DNA of 64,000 bases from Bacteroidales bacterium. GTDB taxonomy: Bacteria; Bacteroidota; Bacteroidia; Bacteroidales; GCA-2748055. How positions within the stretch are numbered: position 1 is the stretch's first letter; the number at the start of each line of letters is the position of its first letter. The DNA is taken from the NCBI GenBank assembly GCA_029210725.1, contig JARGFM010000016.1:26627-90626 (forward strand). The letters are read 5' to 3'. The position numbers and the translations under genes are program-made. The notes below the pieces were generated by a model that worked only from the letters and a program-made list of their open reading frames with translations, was not told the origin of the DNA and made no database searches. This document shows positions 9,247 to 17,875 of the stretch, piece by piece.

Positions 9247-10848
9247 ATGACATTTCATACTTTTTTCCTGCTCCTGTCAGGCTTTGCTTTAAGCCTGAAC
9301 CTGCATGCACAAAGGGATCCTGTGATGGAGAAGATCGTGGAGATTGGTCAGAGCGATAACCGGACCATGGAGCACCTGGATATCCTCTGTAACCGCTTTG
9401 GAGGAAGGCTTGTCGGTTCGGATGCTTATGAGAATGCGGCCATGTGGGCAGCCAGTAAGTTTGAAGAGTGGGGCCTGGAGGTGGTGATGGATGAGATAGG
9501 TGAGCTGCCGGTGGGTTTTAACCGCGGTCCCTGGTTTGGAAGGCTTATCGGGGAAAAAGGAATGAACCTGCACTTTGCAACGCCCTCCTATACCTCGGGA
9601 ACCAGGGGGGTGCAGCGCGGTCATGTGCTTATTGAGCCCCGGACAGAGGCTGAGTTCAACAGGAAAAAGGGAGCTCTGAAAGGGGCCTGGGTGCTGGTAG
9701 GAGGTGAGAACCAGGGCTGGCCCATAGATATTTCGGCGGAGGCCGATACACTTCGCGACTCCATCAAACTGGTCAATGCAGAAACTGAAAAGATAAACAG
9801 CCAGATCAGGAGGGAGAACAGGAACAATCGCGGAACGGATAAACCACAAAAAGAGTTGTTGCCCCTGATGGATGAGCCGGCACTCTTTTACAGGGAGATG
9901 GTGGAGGCGGGAATCCTTGGGATTATACAGTCATCCAAAACTCCGATCCGGGCACTCTATGACCGGAAGAACCTGCATGATATGACTTTTGAAACACTGC
10001 CCGCCGTTCCCGACATCAAACTGGATGAGCACCAGTACCGGGAGATCTACCAGATGACAGAGGAGCGACGCTACTTCCAGCTGGAGTTCGATATCCGGAA
10101 CCATTTTAAAATGGGCCCGGTAAAGTACCATAATGTGATCGGAGTCATTCCCGGAAGCGAATTTCCGGACGAGTATGTGATTGTGGGTGGGCACCTGGAT
10201 GCTTTCGATGTGGCCACAGGGGGTGTGGACGACGGGTCGGGTGTAACTCCTTCCATGGAAGCTGCCCGCTTGATCATGGAGGCCGGGGGAAAACCCAGGC
10301 GGACCATCCTGGTGATTCTCTGGGCCGGGGAGGAGTTCGGATTGTATGGATCCACCAGCTGGGTGGAGCGCTTCGAGTCGGACCTGGGGAAGGTCTCCAA
10401 TATGGTGAACCGCGACGGAGGGCCTACTGTGCCCGTGAGCCTGACTGTAGCTGCGTCACAGATGGACGATTTCAAAGAGATCGCTGAGGTGATCAACACC
10501 ATCAACCCCGACTTTCCCCTGGAGTTAAAGGAGCGTACACCCGCTCCCAGGCCTGAAAAGCCCTGGGGAACTGACAGCGGGCCCTTTGCGGTCAAAGGGG
10601 TTCCAACCATCGGTTTTGATTGCGCTGATCCCAAGGGATATAACTTTGATTACGGAGAGATCTGGCACACGGAGCGGGACCTTTATAACAAGAGCATCCC
10701 CGAATACCAGGAGCAGGCTGCCACGGCCACGGCCGTACTGGTATATGGTCTGGCCATGCTGGACCATAAACTCTCCAGGGAGGGCTATTACGTGAAAAAG
10801 GCGGAAGAGCCTGTAAAACAGGCAAAAAAAGCCAGGAAACGAGAATAA
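9247..10848 (+). CDS. Secreted M28-family zinc aminopeptidase
   Basis: 533 residues with a signal peptide ending at LNLHAQ. The C-terminal half carries the two-zinc M28 site: GGHLDAFD (His and Asp), VDDGSGV (bridging Asp), GEEFGLYGS (catalytic and metal Glu), NRDGG, and IWHTERD (last His). Residues about 110-230 form a protease-associated-like insert with no metal ligands. It should remove N-terminal residues from peptides in the periplasm or outside the cell. Gene is monocistronic, with a candidate promoter box upstream and a hairpin right after the stop. The C-terminal tail is Lys-rich (KKAEEPVKQAKKARKRE). All metal ligands seem present. Confidence 0.92.
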   Translation: MTFHTFFLLLSGFALSLNLHAQRDPVMEKIVEIGQSDNRTMEHLDILCNRFGGRLVGSDAYENAAMWAASKFEEWGLEVVMDEIGELPVGFNRGPWFGRLIGEKGMNLHFATPSYTSGTRGVQRGHVLIEPRTEAEFNRKKGALKGAWVLVGGENQGWPIDISAEADTLRDSIKLVNAETEKINSQIRRENRNNRGTDKPQKELLPLMDEPALFYREMVEAGILGIIQSSKTPIRALYDRKNLHDMTFETLPAVPDIKLDEHQYREIYQMTEERRYFQLEFDIRNHFKMGPVKYHNVIGVIPGSEFPDEYVIVGGHLDAFDVATGGVDDGSGVTPSMEAARLIMEAGGKPRRTILVILWAGEEFGLYGSTSWVERFESDLGKVSNMVNRDGGPTVPVSLTVAASQMDDFKEIAEVINTINPDFPLELKERTPAPRPEKPWGTDSGPFAVKGVPTIGFDCADPKGYNFDYGEIWHTERDLYNKSIPEYQEQAATATAVLVYGLAMLDHKLSREGYYVKKAEEPVKQAKKARKRE

Positions 10849-10856
10849 CCGGCTCC

Positions 10857-10879
10857 ATACTGCCGCTACGTGGCAGTAT
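10857..10879 (+). terminator. Hairpin after the M28 peptidase gene
   Basis: ATACTGCC at 10857-10864 pairs perfectly with GGCAGTAT at 10872-10879 around a 7-base loop, starting 9 bases after the stop codon. There is no long T-run behind it, so it may act as an inefficient terminator or as a 3' stabiliser. The convergent VOC gene ends about 90 bases later. Confidence 0.5.
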
Positions 10880-10971
10880 CCCGTGTACCAAGTTCAATTC
10901 TCTCTGTTTTTGAAGGCTGCTTCAGTTTTTACCGTTCAGATTCGTTTGAAAATGGAAGGTTTTTTTATTCT

Positions 10972-11484
10972 TTAGTGTAGTGGTCCGATCAGCTCAATAA
11001 AGGTACCATCCGGATCCCGGACCAGCACAAAATGGTCCTGTTCATTGAGTTGGACGGGTGTCTCTCCCAAAAGCTTCACTTGATTCTTTTTAATTCTTTG
11101 CAGGAAGGGTTCCAGGCTGTTCACGTTGATGGTGACATACTGCACGCCGGTATCATCATGGATGTAGCCGGGGATGGGGTGGGAGCCCTCTCTTTTAAAA
11201 CTCATCAGCTTCCACTGGTTGGCACCGGGACTATCCTGCAATTTCAAGACATCCACATGAAAGGCAATCCCATCGGTGAGTCCGGAGATCTTGCCAAAGT
11301 TTTCGTCCACATCAAATTCACTCACCCTGGTCATTCCGATTACGTTCAGATAGAAATCCAGGGATTTTTCGATGTCTTTGCAGACCACACCTACACCGAT
11401 GAGGCCACTTGAAAATTCATTTTGTGCCATAGTTATGGAGCTTGTCATGATGGCAATTAACAGGAGGATAAATCGTTTTTTCAT
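10972..11484 (-). CDS. Secreted VOC/glyoxalase-fold protein
   Basis: 170 residues with signal peptide MKKRFILLLIAIMTSSITMAQ. The mature part is a single vicinal-oxygen-chelate domain: GVVCKDIEKSLDFYLNVIGM at the start, GVQYVTINVNSLEPF in the middle, and VLVRDPDGTFIELIGP at the end, where Glu of IELIGP is the usual metal ligand. VOC proteins include glyoxalases, dioxygenases and binding proteins, and the substrate here is unknown. The export signal makes a standard glyoxalase I role unlikely. It lies 28 bases downstream of a Dabb-domain gene on the same strand, and the two are probably cotranscribed. Confidence 0.85.
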   Translation of the reverse strand: MKKRFILLLIAIMTSSITMAQNEFSSGLIGVGVVCKDIEKSLDFYLNVIGMTRVSEFDVDENFGKISGLTDGIAFHVDVLKLQDSPGANQWKLMSFKREGSHPIPGYIHDDTGVQYVTINVNSLEPFLQRIKKNQVKLLGETPVQLNEQDHFVLVRDPDGTFIELIGPLH

Positions 11485-11512
11485 GAAGTAAAGATTTAAA
11501 ATGGTAAGAGCG

Positions 11513-11950
11513 TTAAGTTCGGTTTACACTATCATATACCAGCACCTTTTTCCAAAGGGAGGATGCATTCTCAATGAACTTCAGATGGGCGGGATGCTCC
11601 TGGTATTGGTCGTGCTCCTTTTTGGAGTCAAAGGTGACCAGCAGATTTATGGAATAGCTGTTGTCGATCACATCACGATCTGTATTTGCCGGCGGGCCCA
11701 CATGGACCTTTTTTATCTCATCCACCTGTTTAATGAAGAGAGTCAGCTCTTTCAGGAATTTCTCTTTTACTTCGGGGGTATCGTCTGTCAGCCAGAAGAA
11801 TACCATATGGAAAAAGCCTCCTTCCAGCTCTTTCTGATCCCCCTTCGGGGCTTCTGAGGGGTTCAGCTGGCCTGCCCGGGCAGCAGACCCCATTGCCAGC
11901 ATAGCGGTGATACCACTTAATTTTCTGATAAAAGTTCTTCGTGCTTTCAT
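11513..11950 (-). CDS. Exported Dabb-domain protein
   Basis: 145 residues. The N-terminus MKARRTFIRKLSGITAMLAM looks like a Tat-type signal (RRTFIRK) ending near ARAGQ. The rest is a Dabb (stress-responsive alpha/beta barrel) domain: GGFFHMVFFWLTDDTPEVKE, then VDEIKKVHVGPPANT, then YSINLLVTFDSKKEHDQYQ and HPAHLKFI. Dabb domains occur in plant stress proteins and some bacterial enzymes; function here is unknown. Start is ATG at 11950. The VOC gene follows on the same strand, suggesting a small operon of two exported ferredoxin-like-fold proteins. Confidence 0.85.
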   Translation of the reverse strand: MKARRTFIRKLSGITAMLAMGSAARAGQLNPSEAPKGDQKELEGGFFHMVFFWLTDDTPEVKEKFLKELTLFIKQVDEIKKVHVGPPANTDRDVIDNSYSINLLVTFDSKKEHDQYQEHPAHLKFIENASSLWKKVLVYDSVNRT

Positions 11951-12206
11951 ATCGGATTAGTTATTGTCAGGTTTATCAGATCAAGTTAAGCATAAAAGGG
12001 GTAATCACAAATCTGACTGAAGGAGAGGAAACTTGTGGGAATGACTAGGGCGGCAGTCTGGTTTTTGTATCTTGTCAGGATAAAAATCCGGTATACGTCC
12101 TGGATTTGTAGCCCTGGCAGGAGCTTCAGCAGATCGAAACAGGGAAAGGGGCCGATGCCATGGTCTGTATGATCTTGTAAGAGTTGGAATAAGCATAGAT
12201 TAAGTC
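11951..12206. other. Gene-free stretch between the Dabb gene and the dehydrogenase operon
   Basis: No supported gene. One forward frame (12049-12177) reads plausibly but holds a TAG at 12109 and ends at TAA 12178, and no start codon or family could be assigned. No clear TAnnTTTG box was found for the dehydrogenase gene at 12207. Confidence 0.5.
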
Positions 12207-13238
12207 ATGAAAGCACTGGTATTAGAAGCGTATAATAAACTGGTATATAAAGATTTTCCGGATCCTGTCATCGCTGATGACGAGGTTCTGGTCAAGGTAG
12301 AAGCCGCCGGAATCTGCGGATCGGATGTCCACGGGATGGACGGGAGCACGGGACGCAGGATCCCTCCTCTGGTGATGGGACATGAGGCTGCCGGGGTGAT
12401 TGCCGGTGTGGGGAAAGCAGTGAAGGATTGGAAACCTGGTGAACGGGTGACCTTTGACTCCACCATTTACAGTCTCGACGACTGGTATACCCGCAAGGGG
12501 ATGTACAATCTGAGTGATGGGCGGATGGTGCTGGGGGTAAGCCCGGAGGAGTACCGGCGGCACGGTGCCTTTGCCGAGTTTGTAAATGTACCCCGGCACA
12601 TTCTCTACAGGATTCCTGAAGGTGTGTCTTTTACCCAGGCCTCCATGGTGGAACCGGTCGCGGTGGCTGCCCATGCTGTGGGGCTGAGTCCGCTGGAGTG
12701 GAACGATACCGCTGTGGTGGTTGGATGCGGAATGATAGGTCTTTTTGTGATCCAGGTTCTGAGGGCCAGGGGATGCGGCAGGATTATTGCGATTGATCTG
12801 GAGGAGGAGAAGCTTGTTCTGGCAAAGAAGCTCGGTGCCGATCTGGGTTTGAATCCAAACATAGACGATATCCGGCAGGAAGTAGAAAAATTCACCGAGG
12901 GACGGGGTGCTGATGTGGCATTCGAGGTGGTGGGAATCACCGAAACGGTAAAAATGGCTATTGAATCTGTTAGAAGAGGAGCCACGGTAAGCCTGGTAGG
13001 GAACCTTTCAAAAACAGCTGAGATCCCGCTGCAGGCAGTGGTAACGCAGCAGATCAGGCTGCAGGGAAGCTGTGCCATCTGCGGGGAGTATCCGGCAGTG
13101 CTGGAAATGATTGCCCGTGGCGAGGTGAAGGTGGAAGCCATCCTGAGTGCAGAGGCTCCTTTGTCGGAGGGGGCATCCTGGTTCCGGCGCCTCTATAATA
13201 AGGAGCCCGGACTGATTAAAGTTGTTCTGAAACCCTGA
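12207..13238 (+). CDS. Zinc-type medium-chain alcohol/polyol dehydrogenase lacking the structural-zinc cysteines
   Basis: 343 residues, with the two MDR domains. Catalytic zinc ligands are visible: Cys in GICGSDVHG, His in MGHEAAG, and Glu in MVEPVAVAAHA. A Rossmann fold follows (VVVGCGMIGLFVIQVLRARG). The family is close to galactitol-1-phosphate, sorbitol and threonine dehydrogenases. The loop that normally holds four structural-zinc cysteines reads DSTIYSLDDWYTRKGMYNLS and has none, although the sequence around it is conserved. The substrate is unknown. Four bases separate it from a Gfo/Idh oxidoreductase gene, which suggests one pathway acting on a sugar or inositol. Both are cytoplasmic. 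Confidence 0.88.
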   Translation: MKALVLEAYNKLVYKDFPDPVIADDEVLVKVEAAGICGSDVHGMDGSTGRRIPPLVMGHEAAGVIAGVGKAVKDWKPGERVTFDSTIYSLDDWYTRKGMYNLSDGRMVLGVSPEEYRRHGAFAEFVNVPRHILYRIPEGVSFTQASMVEPVAVAAHAVGLSPLEWNDTAVVVGCGMIGLFVIQVLRARGCGRIIAIDLEEEKLVLAKKLGADLGLNPNIDDIRQEVEKFTEGRGADVAFEVVGITETVKMAIESVRRGATVSLVGNLSKTAEIPLQAVVTQQIRLQGSCAICGEYPAVLEMIARGEVKVEAILSAEAPLSEGASWFRRLYNKEPGLIKVVLKP

Positions 13239-13242
13239 AACT

Positions 13243-14364
13243 ATGAAAAAGCGGTTAAAAACAGCCCTGGCAGGGCTGGGCAAGGTAACAGAGATGCATG
13301 CCAGGGCCCTGGTAAACCTGAAGGAGTCGGAATTCACTGCTGTTTGCAGCAGGAGCAAGGAAAAGGCCCTTGCTTTTTCAGCCAGGTACGGGGTCAAAGC
13401 CTATACCGATGTGTCCGAAATGGTCGCAAAGGAGCAGATTGATGTGGTCATCATCTGCACCCCGCATCCCAATCATCGTGAACCCACCCTTGCAGCCATG
13501 GAAGCCGGGGCTCATGTATTGATCGAAAAGCCCCTGGCCTCTTCCCTGGAAGACTGTGATGCCATGATCGAAGCATCGAAAGCCTGCGGAAAACAAATCG
13601 GGGTGGTCTGTCAGCGCCGGTGGTACCCTCCGGCCATGCGGGTCAGGAAAGCCATCGATGCCGGGAAGATCGGGAAACCGGTATTTGGCACTGTTAATAT
13701 GCTGGGCTGGCGGGATGAGTCCTATTATAAGAGCGATCCCTGGCGGGGTACCTGGAAAGGGGAAGGGGGCGGTGTTTTAGTGAACCAGGCTCCCCACCAG
13801 CTGGATATGCTTCAGTGGTTTATGGGAGAGATTGAGGAGTGTTACGGACTTTGGTCCAATCTGAACCATCCTTATATCGAGGTGGATGATACGGCCAGTG
13901 CCATCTTAAAATTCAGGAACGGAGCCGTAGCGAATATCATTGTATCCAACTCTCAAAAACCCGGCATTTTCGGGAAGGTCCATGTACATGGGGAAAATGG
14001 AGCTTCTGTGGGGGTACAAACCGATGGGGGAGCCATGTTTGTGGCAGGAGTCTCTTCCATTCTGGAGCCGCCGGTGAATGATCTCTGGACCGTTCCGGGA
14101 GAGGAGAAGATGCTTCAAAAGTGGGTCAGGGAGGACTCGCACTTTTTTAACAGCCTGCCGAATCAGATGGACTATTTTCATGAACGGAATATCGAAGATT
14201 TCCTTCGGGCAGTGCTGGAGGACAGGAAGCCCCTGATCACGGGTGAAGAGGGCCGGGTTACCGTTGAAATTTTTACCGCCATCTATCGTTCCACGCGTGA
14301 CGGCCGCCCTGTGAAGTGGCCTCTGAAGCCCGAACAACTTGATGATTTTGACGGCCGGGACTGA
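13243..14364 (+). CDS. Gfo/Idh/MocA-family oxidoreductase
   Basis: 373 residues. The N-terminal Rossmann fold has AGLGKVTEMHARAL with AVCSRSKEKALAF, followed by the family signature HVLIEKPLASS, whose Lys is the catalytic residue in characterised members. The C-terminal alpha/beta domain includes GGGVLVNQAPHQLDMLQWF with the conserved His and Asp. There is no signal peptide, so cytoplasmic, unlike the lipoprotein GH109 member at 25457-26854. It sits in an operon with the alcohol dehydrogenase 4 bases upstream. Members oxidise or epimerise sugars and inositols with NAD(P). The substrate cannot be called. Confidence 0.9.
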   Translation: MKKRLKTALAGLGKVTEMHARALVNLKESEFTAVCSRSKEKALAFSARYGVKAYTDVSEMVAKEQIDVVIICTPHPNHREPTLAAMEAGAHVLIEKPLASSLEDCDAMIEASKACGKQIGVVCQRRWYPPAMRVRKAIDAGKIGKPVFGTVNMLGWRDESYYKSDPWRGTWKGEGGGVLVNQAPHQLDMLQWFMGEIEECYGLWSNLNHPYIEVDDTASAILKFRNGAVANIIVSNSQKPGIFGKVHVHGENGASVGVQTDGGAMFVAGVSSILEPPVNDLWTVPGEEKMLQKWVREDSHFFNSLPNQMDYFHERNIEDFLRAVLEDRKPLITGEEGRVTVEIFTAIYRSTRDGRPVKWPLKPEQLDDFDGRD

Positions 14365-14387
14365 CCTTCCCCGGTTCCGGAAATCTG

Positions 14388-17300
14388 CTATTTAATAAGC
14401 AGGCTCAGTTTATCCAAAAGTTCATCAACGATAATGGGCTTGGTGATGTAATCATTGCAGCCTGCCTCCAGAGCCTTCTCCCGGTCCCCGGTCAGGGCAT
14501 AGGCTGTTTGCGCAATAATGGGCACATAGGGATTGAATTCCCTGATCAGGCTGGTCGCCTCAAGGCCATTTATATCAGGCATCTTGATATCCATCAAAAC
14601 CAGGTCAATATCCGGATGATCCCTGCAGGCTTTCACGGCCTCCCTTCCTGTGGTGACATGTAACAACTCCCTGGTCAGATCTTTGGTAAGGACCGAAAGG
14701 TGCAAAAAAGAGGAAATGTCATCTTCGGCGATCAGTATTTTCAGGCGGCCGGGCAACTCCACTCTCTGGCTCACAGCTTTGACTTCCATTCTGACTGGCT
14801 CCTTCAATTCCGAGCGAATATACGGAAGGGTAAAATAAAAGGTCGAACCGCGGCCGATGACTGATTCAAGCCATATTTTTCCACCCAGCATTTCCACCAG
14901 ACTTTTTGCGATGGAAAGTCCCAGTCCGGATCCCTCGTAAGCATTCCGGTCCTCAATATCGGCCTGTTCGAAACGATTGAATACAGCTATTTGCGCTCTT
15001 TCGGGATTCCAATGCCGGTATCTTTAATATAGAACTGCAGCAACTTGTCAGCTTCTGCATGGTCCAGAGTATAGCCAAATTCCACGAAGCCTTCCCGGGT
15101 ATATTTAATGGCATTTTTGATGAGATTTGTCAGAATGGAATGAAGTTTCTGTTCGTCGGTCCGGAGGATCAAAGCCCGGTCCGGAATGCCTTTTTTACAG
15201 CTAAGCTGAAGTCCTTTCTGGCTTGACTCCGGGAGGAAGAATTGATAGAGGGTATCCAGCAACTCATGAATGTTGGCATTGTCAATTTCTATTTTTACCT
15301 GTCCGGTCTCCAGTTTTGAAATATCTATCAGATCATTCACCGTGGCCAGCAGGCGTTCACCACTTTTATTAATAATATCGATATATTCCTGCATGCTTTC
15401 CTCTGAAAGAGAGGGCTTGGAAAGCAGGTTTGTAAAGCCGAGGATTCCGTTCATGGGGGTTCTGATCTCATGGCTCATATTGGCCAGGAAGGCCGATTTC
15501 AGCCGGTCACTCTCCTCCGCTTTGTCCCGGGCAAGCCTCAGCTCCCTGTCTTTCGAGATCAGATACAGTTCTGCCTGTTTGCGGTCAGTGATATCCATGG
15601 CGGTAAAAGTGACCCCTTTCTGCAGATCTTCCGCGTCCATGGGAGTGGAGCTTATCAGGATATCCCTGATGCTTCCGTCTTTGCATTTCCAGCGGGTTTC
15701 AATGCTTCCCGTACCCCGTTCAGCGATCTCCCCGTATTTTACGGAACCCACATAGTCGTAGTCACTATCTGACAGATAAAGCATCCTGGCCGATTGGTTC
15801 AGGAGTTCCTCTTCGGTGTAACCGCTCAGCTCGCAGACTTTTTCATTTACCGCCGTAAAATGCCGGTTGACCACCACCCCAATCCCAACGGGAGCAGCAC
15901 GGAAAATACTCTTGAGGTATTGTTCCCGCTGATGAATCAGGAATTCCGCCTCCTTCAGGCTGGTCACATCCTGGATCACTCCGGTTACTATATTTTCTTC
16001 CGGGTTATACTCAGCTATGGAGTGCACATCAATAATATGACCGGTTTTCTTATTTTCTAACTTAAACTCAATATCGTATTTCTCCTTTCCCCTTATAAGA
16101 TCCGACATCGCCTGGTTGAGCATTTCCCTGTATTCAGGCAACGGGATCTCCCGGATCACTTCAAAGCTTGTGATTTGACCGGGCAACCCATATATCTTGA
16201 AGGCCTCCTTTGAGCCAGTGACCTCATGGTTATGGAGGTTGAGGATCCAGCTGCCCAGTTTGGCGATGCTCTGTGCCTTCTTCAGGCCGGCTTCGCTTTC
16301 CCGGATTTTGGCTTCTGCTTCTTTTCTTGATGTAATATCTATTAGAGAGGCGATACTCTGCTCGGTACCGGGTATAAGGTCCACCAACAGGCTGATGTAT
16401 TTGAGCCTGTTCTGGCGGTCCACCAGCCTGAATTCATATTCATTCGGGGCTTTGTCCGGCTCTCTTATGCGAATTTCATGCCAGCGTTTCATTTTTTCAA
16501 TGTCATCCGGTAACACAAAATCAGACCATTTCATCCTGTTCTCTATCTCCCTGACCGTATATCCGACCAGCCTGGAGAATTTCGAATTGGCCAGAGAAAT
16601 CAGGTTCTCTTTTTCAACGATAACAGTGGCTGTTCCTGTTTTTTCGAAGACAGTCCGGTAACTCTCCTCACTCTCTTTCACCTTTTCCTGCAGCGAGATC
16701 TGCTTGGTTACATCTCTGATAGCAGAGATCCGGGCCTTCTTATCCTTGAACATAACTTCCCTGGATTCGATCTCTGCGATGAAGTGGCTCCCATCTTTTT
16801 TCCTGGCGGTTACATGGTAGGGTTTTGCTCTTTTTTTCAGCATATTGGCCAATATTTTAGCTTTGTCGCTGGCCCCGGGGACATAGTCCAGTAAATTCTT
16901 ACCGATGGCTTCATCGCGGGAATAAGCGTTCATTTCCAGAAAGGATTCGTTGGTCTCCAGAACAATGCCCCTGTTGTGCACCACAATGCCTTCAAAAGAG
17001 GATTCTGCAAAGAACTTGAATTTCTCTTCGCTTTCCCTCAACTCCCGCTGAATCCTCCTCTCCTGAGTAACATCCCTGACAAAGCCGACATAAGTCCTGG
17101 ATTCTTTCCGGATGTGGGAAAATATAAGCAGGGTTTTCCCTTTGTATTCTATTTCAAACTGTTGGACCGCTTCGCCGGAGGTCATTTTTTTCAGTGCGGC
17201 GAGAACGGTTTTAAGGGAATCCAGGGCGACAAACTTGCGCGCAAGTGAAAAGCCGCTGCTGCCAAGGATCTCCTCCGGGCTTAATTCAGCGATGGAGCAG

Positions 17301-17683
17301 AAGGCTGGGTTCACCTCCAGCACCTTGAGTTTTTTGTCGGTGATAATTATGCCGTCCAGAGTACCTTCCATCAGGTCTCTCAGGTGGCAGAGCTTCTTTT
17401 GAATAGTGAGGATATAGCAGGATATGCCTTCGTTTTCGTATGGATTTACGGTGATATCGACCTCGAATGGGTGATCCTGGCGGGCTTTAAAAAGCACCCC
17501 TTCATGTTCCCCGGGTTTCAATGCTGAAAGCGGAATTACACTTGTTGCATCAACTCCGGAAAGTTCTCCGGTAGGGATGTTTAATATTTCAGCGGCAAAA
17601 CGGTTTCCTTAGAGGATCTTATGCTTGTCCTTTTGAACAAGCAGCGCGGGAACAGGAATGTATTTGAGCGGAGATGGATTCAT
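14388..17683 (-). pseudogene. Multi-PAS hybrid histidine kinase, broken by a stop and a frameshift
   Basis: The full frame from ATG 17683 would encode about 1,100 residues: five or six PAS domains, a HisKA domain with phospho-accepting His (LANMSHEIRTPMNGILGF), an HATPase domain (DTGIGIPKER, then GSGLGLSIAK), and a C-terminal receiver (ILIAEDD, DLVLMDIKMPD, KP). Two lesions are seen. TAA at 17609-17611 falls in KIL-stop-GNRFAAEIL, where Glu would fit. Near 14992-14995 one base is missing: restoring a C gives ERQIAVFNRFEQAD, exactly the expected HATPase continuation. The largest surviving piece (TTG 17521 to 14987) lacks the receiver and the end of the ATPase. Its signal and partner regulator are unknown. 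Confidence 0.85.
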
Positions 17684-17875
17684 TTATAAACATAATAGTT
17701 TTCAAATGAAATAAACTGCTTTTAAACTTCTGCGATTTATTTCATTGTCAGCTTTTTCTGATAAAAAGTTGTACGAAGGCTTCATTCAAGGGATGGATGA
17801 GTGAGAATTCCATATGGAAATTAGCCAAAAGAGCCTTATATTGTCACCACACTCCTTCCCAAATCTGAATCGGCC

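Noticed and set aside
12049..12177. Short forward frame with GKGADAMVCMIL, possibly a remnant of a 2-hydroxyacid dehydrogenase
   Set aside because: Resemblance covers about 12 residues, the frame has an internal TAG at 12109, and no start or wider homology is visible.
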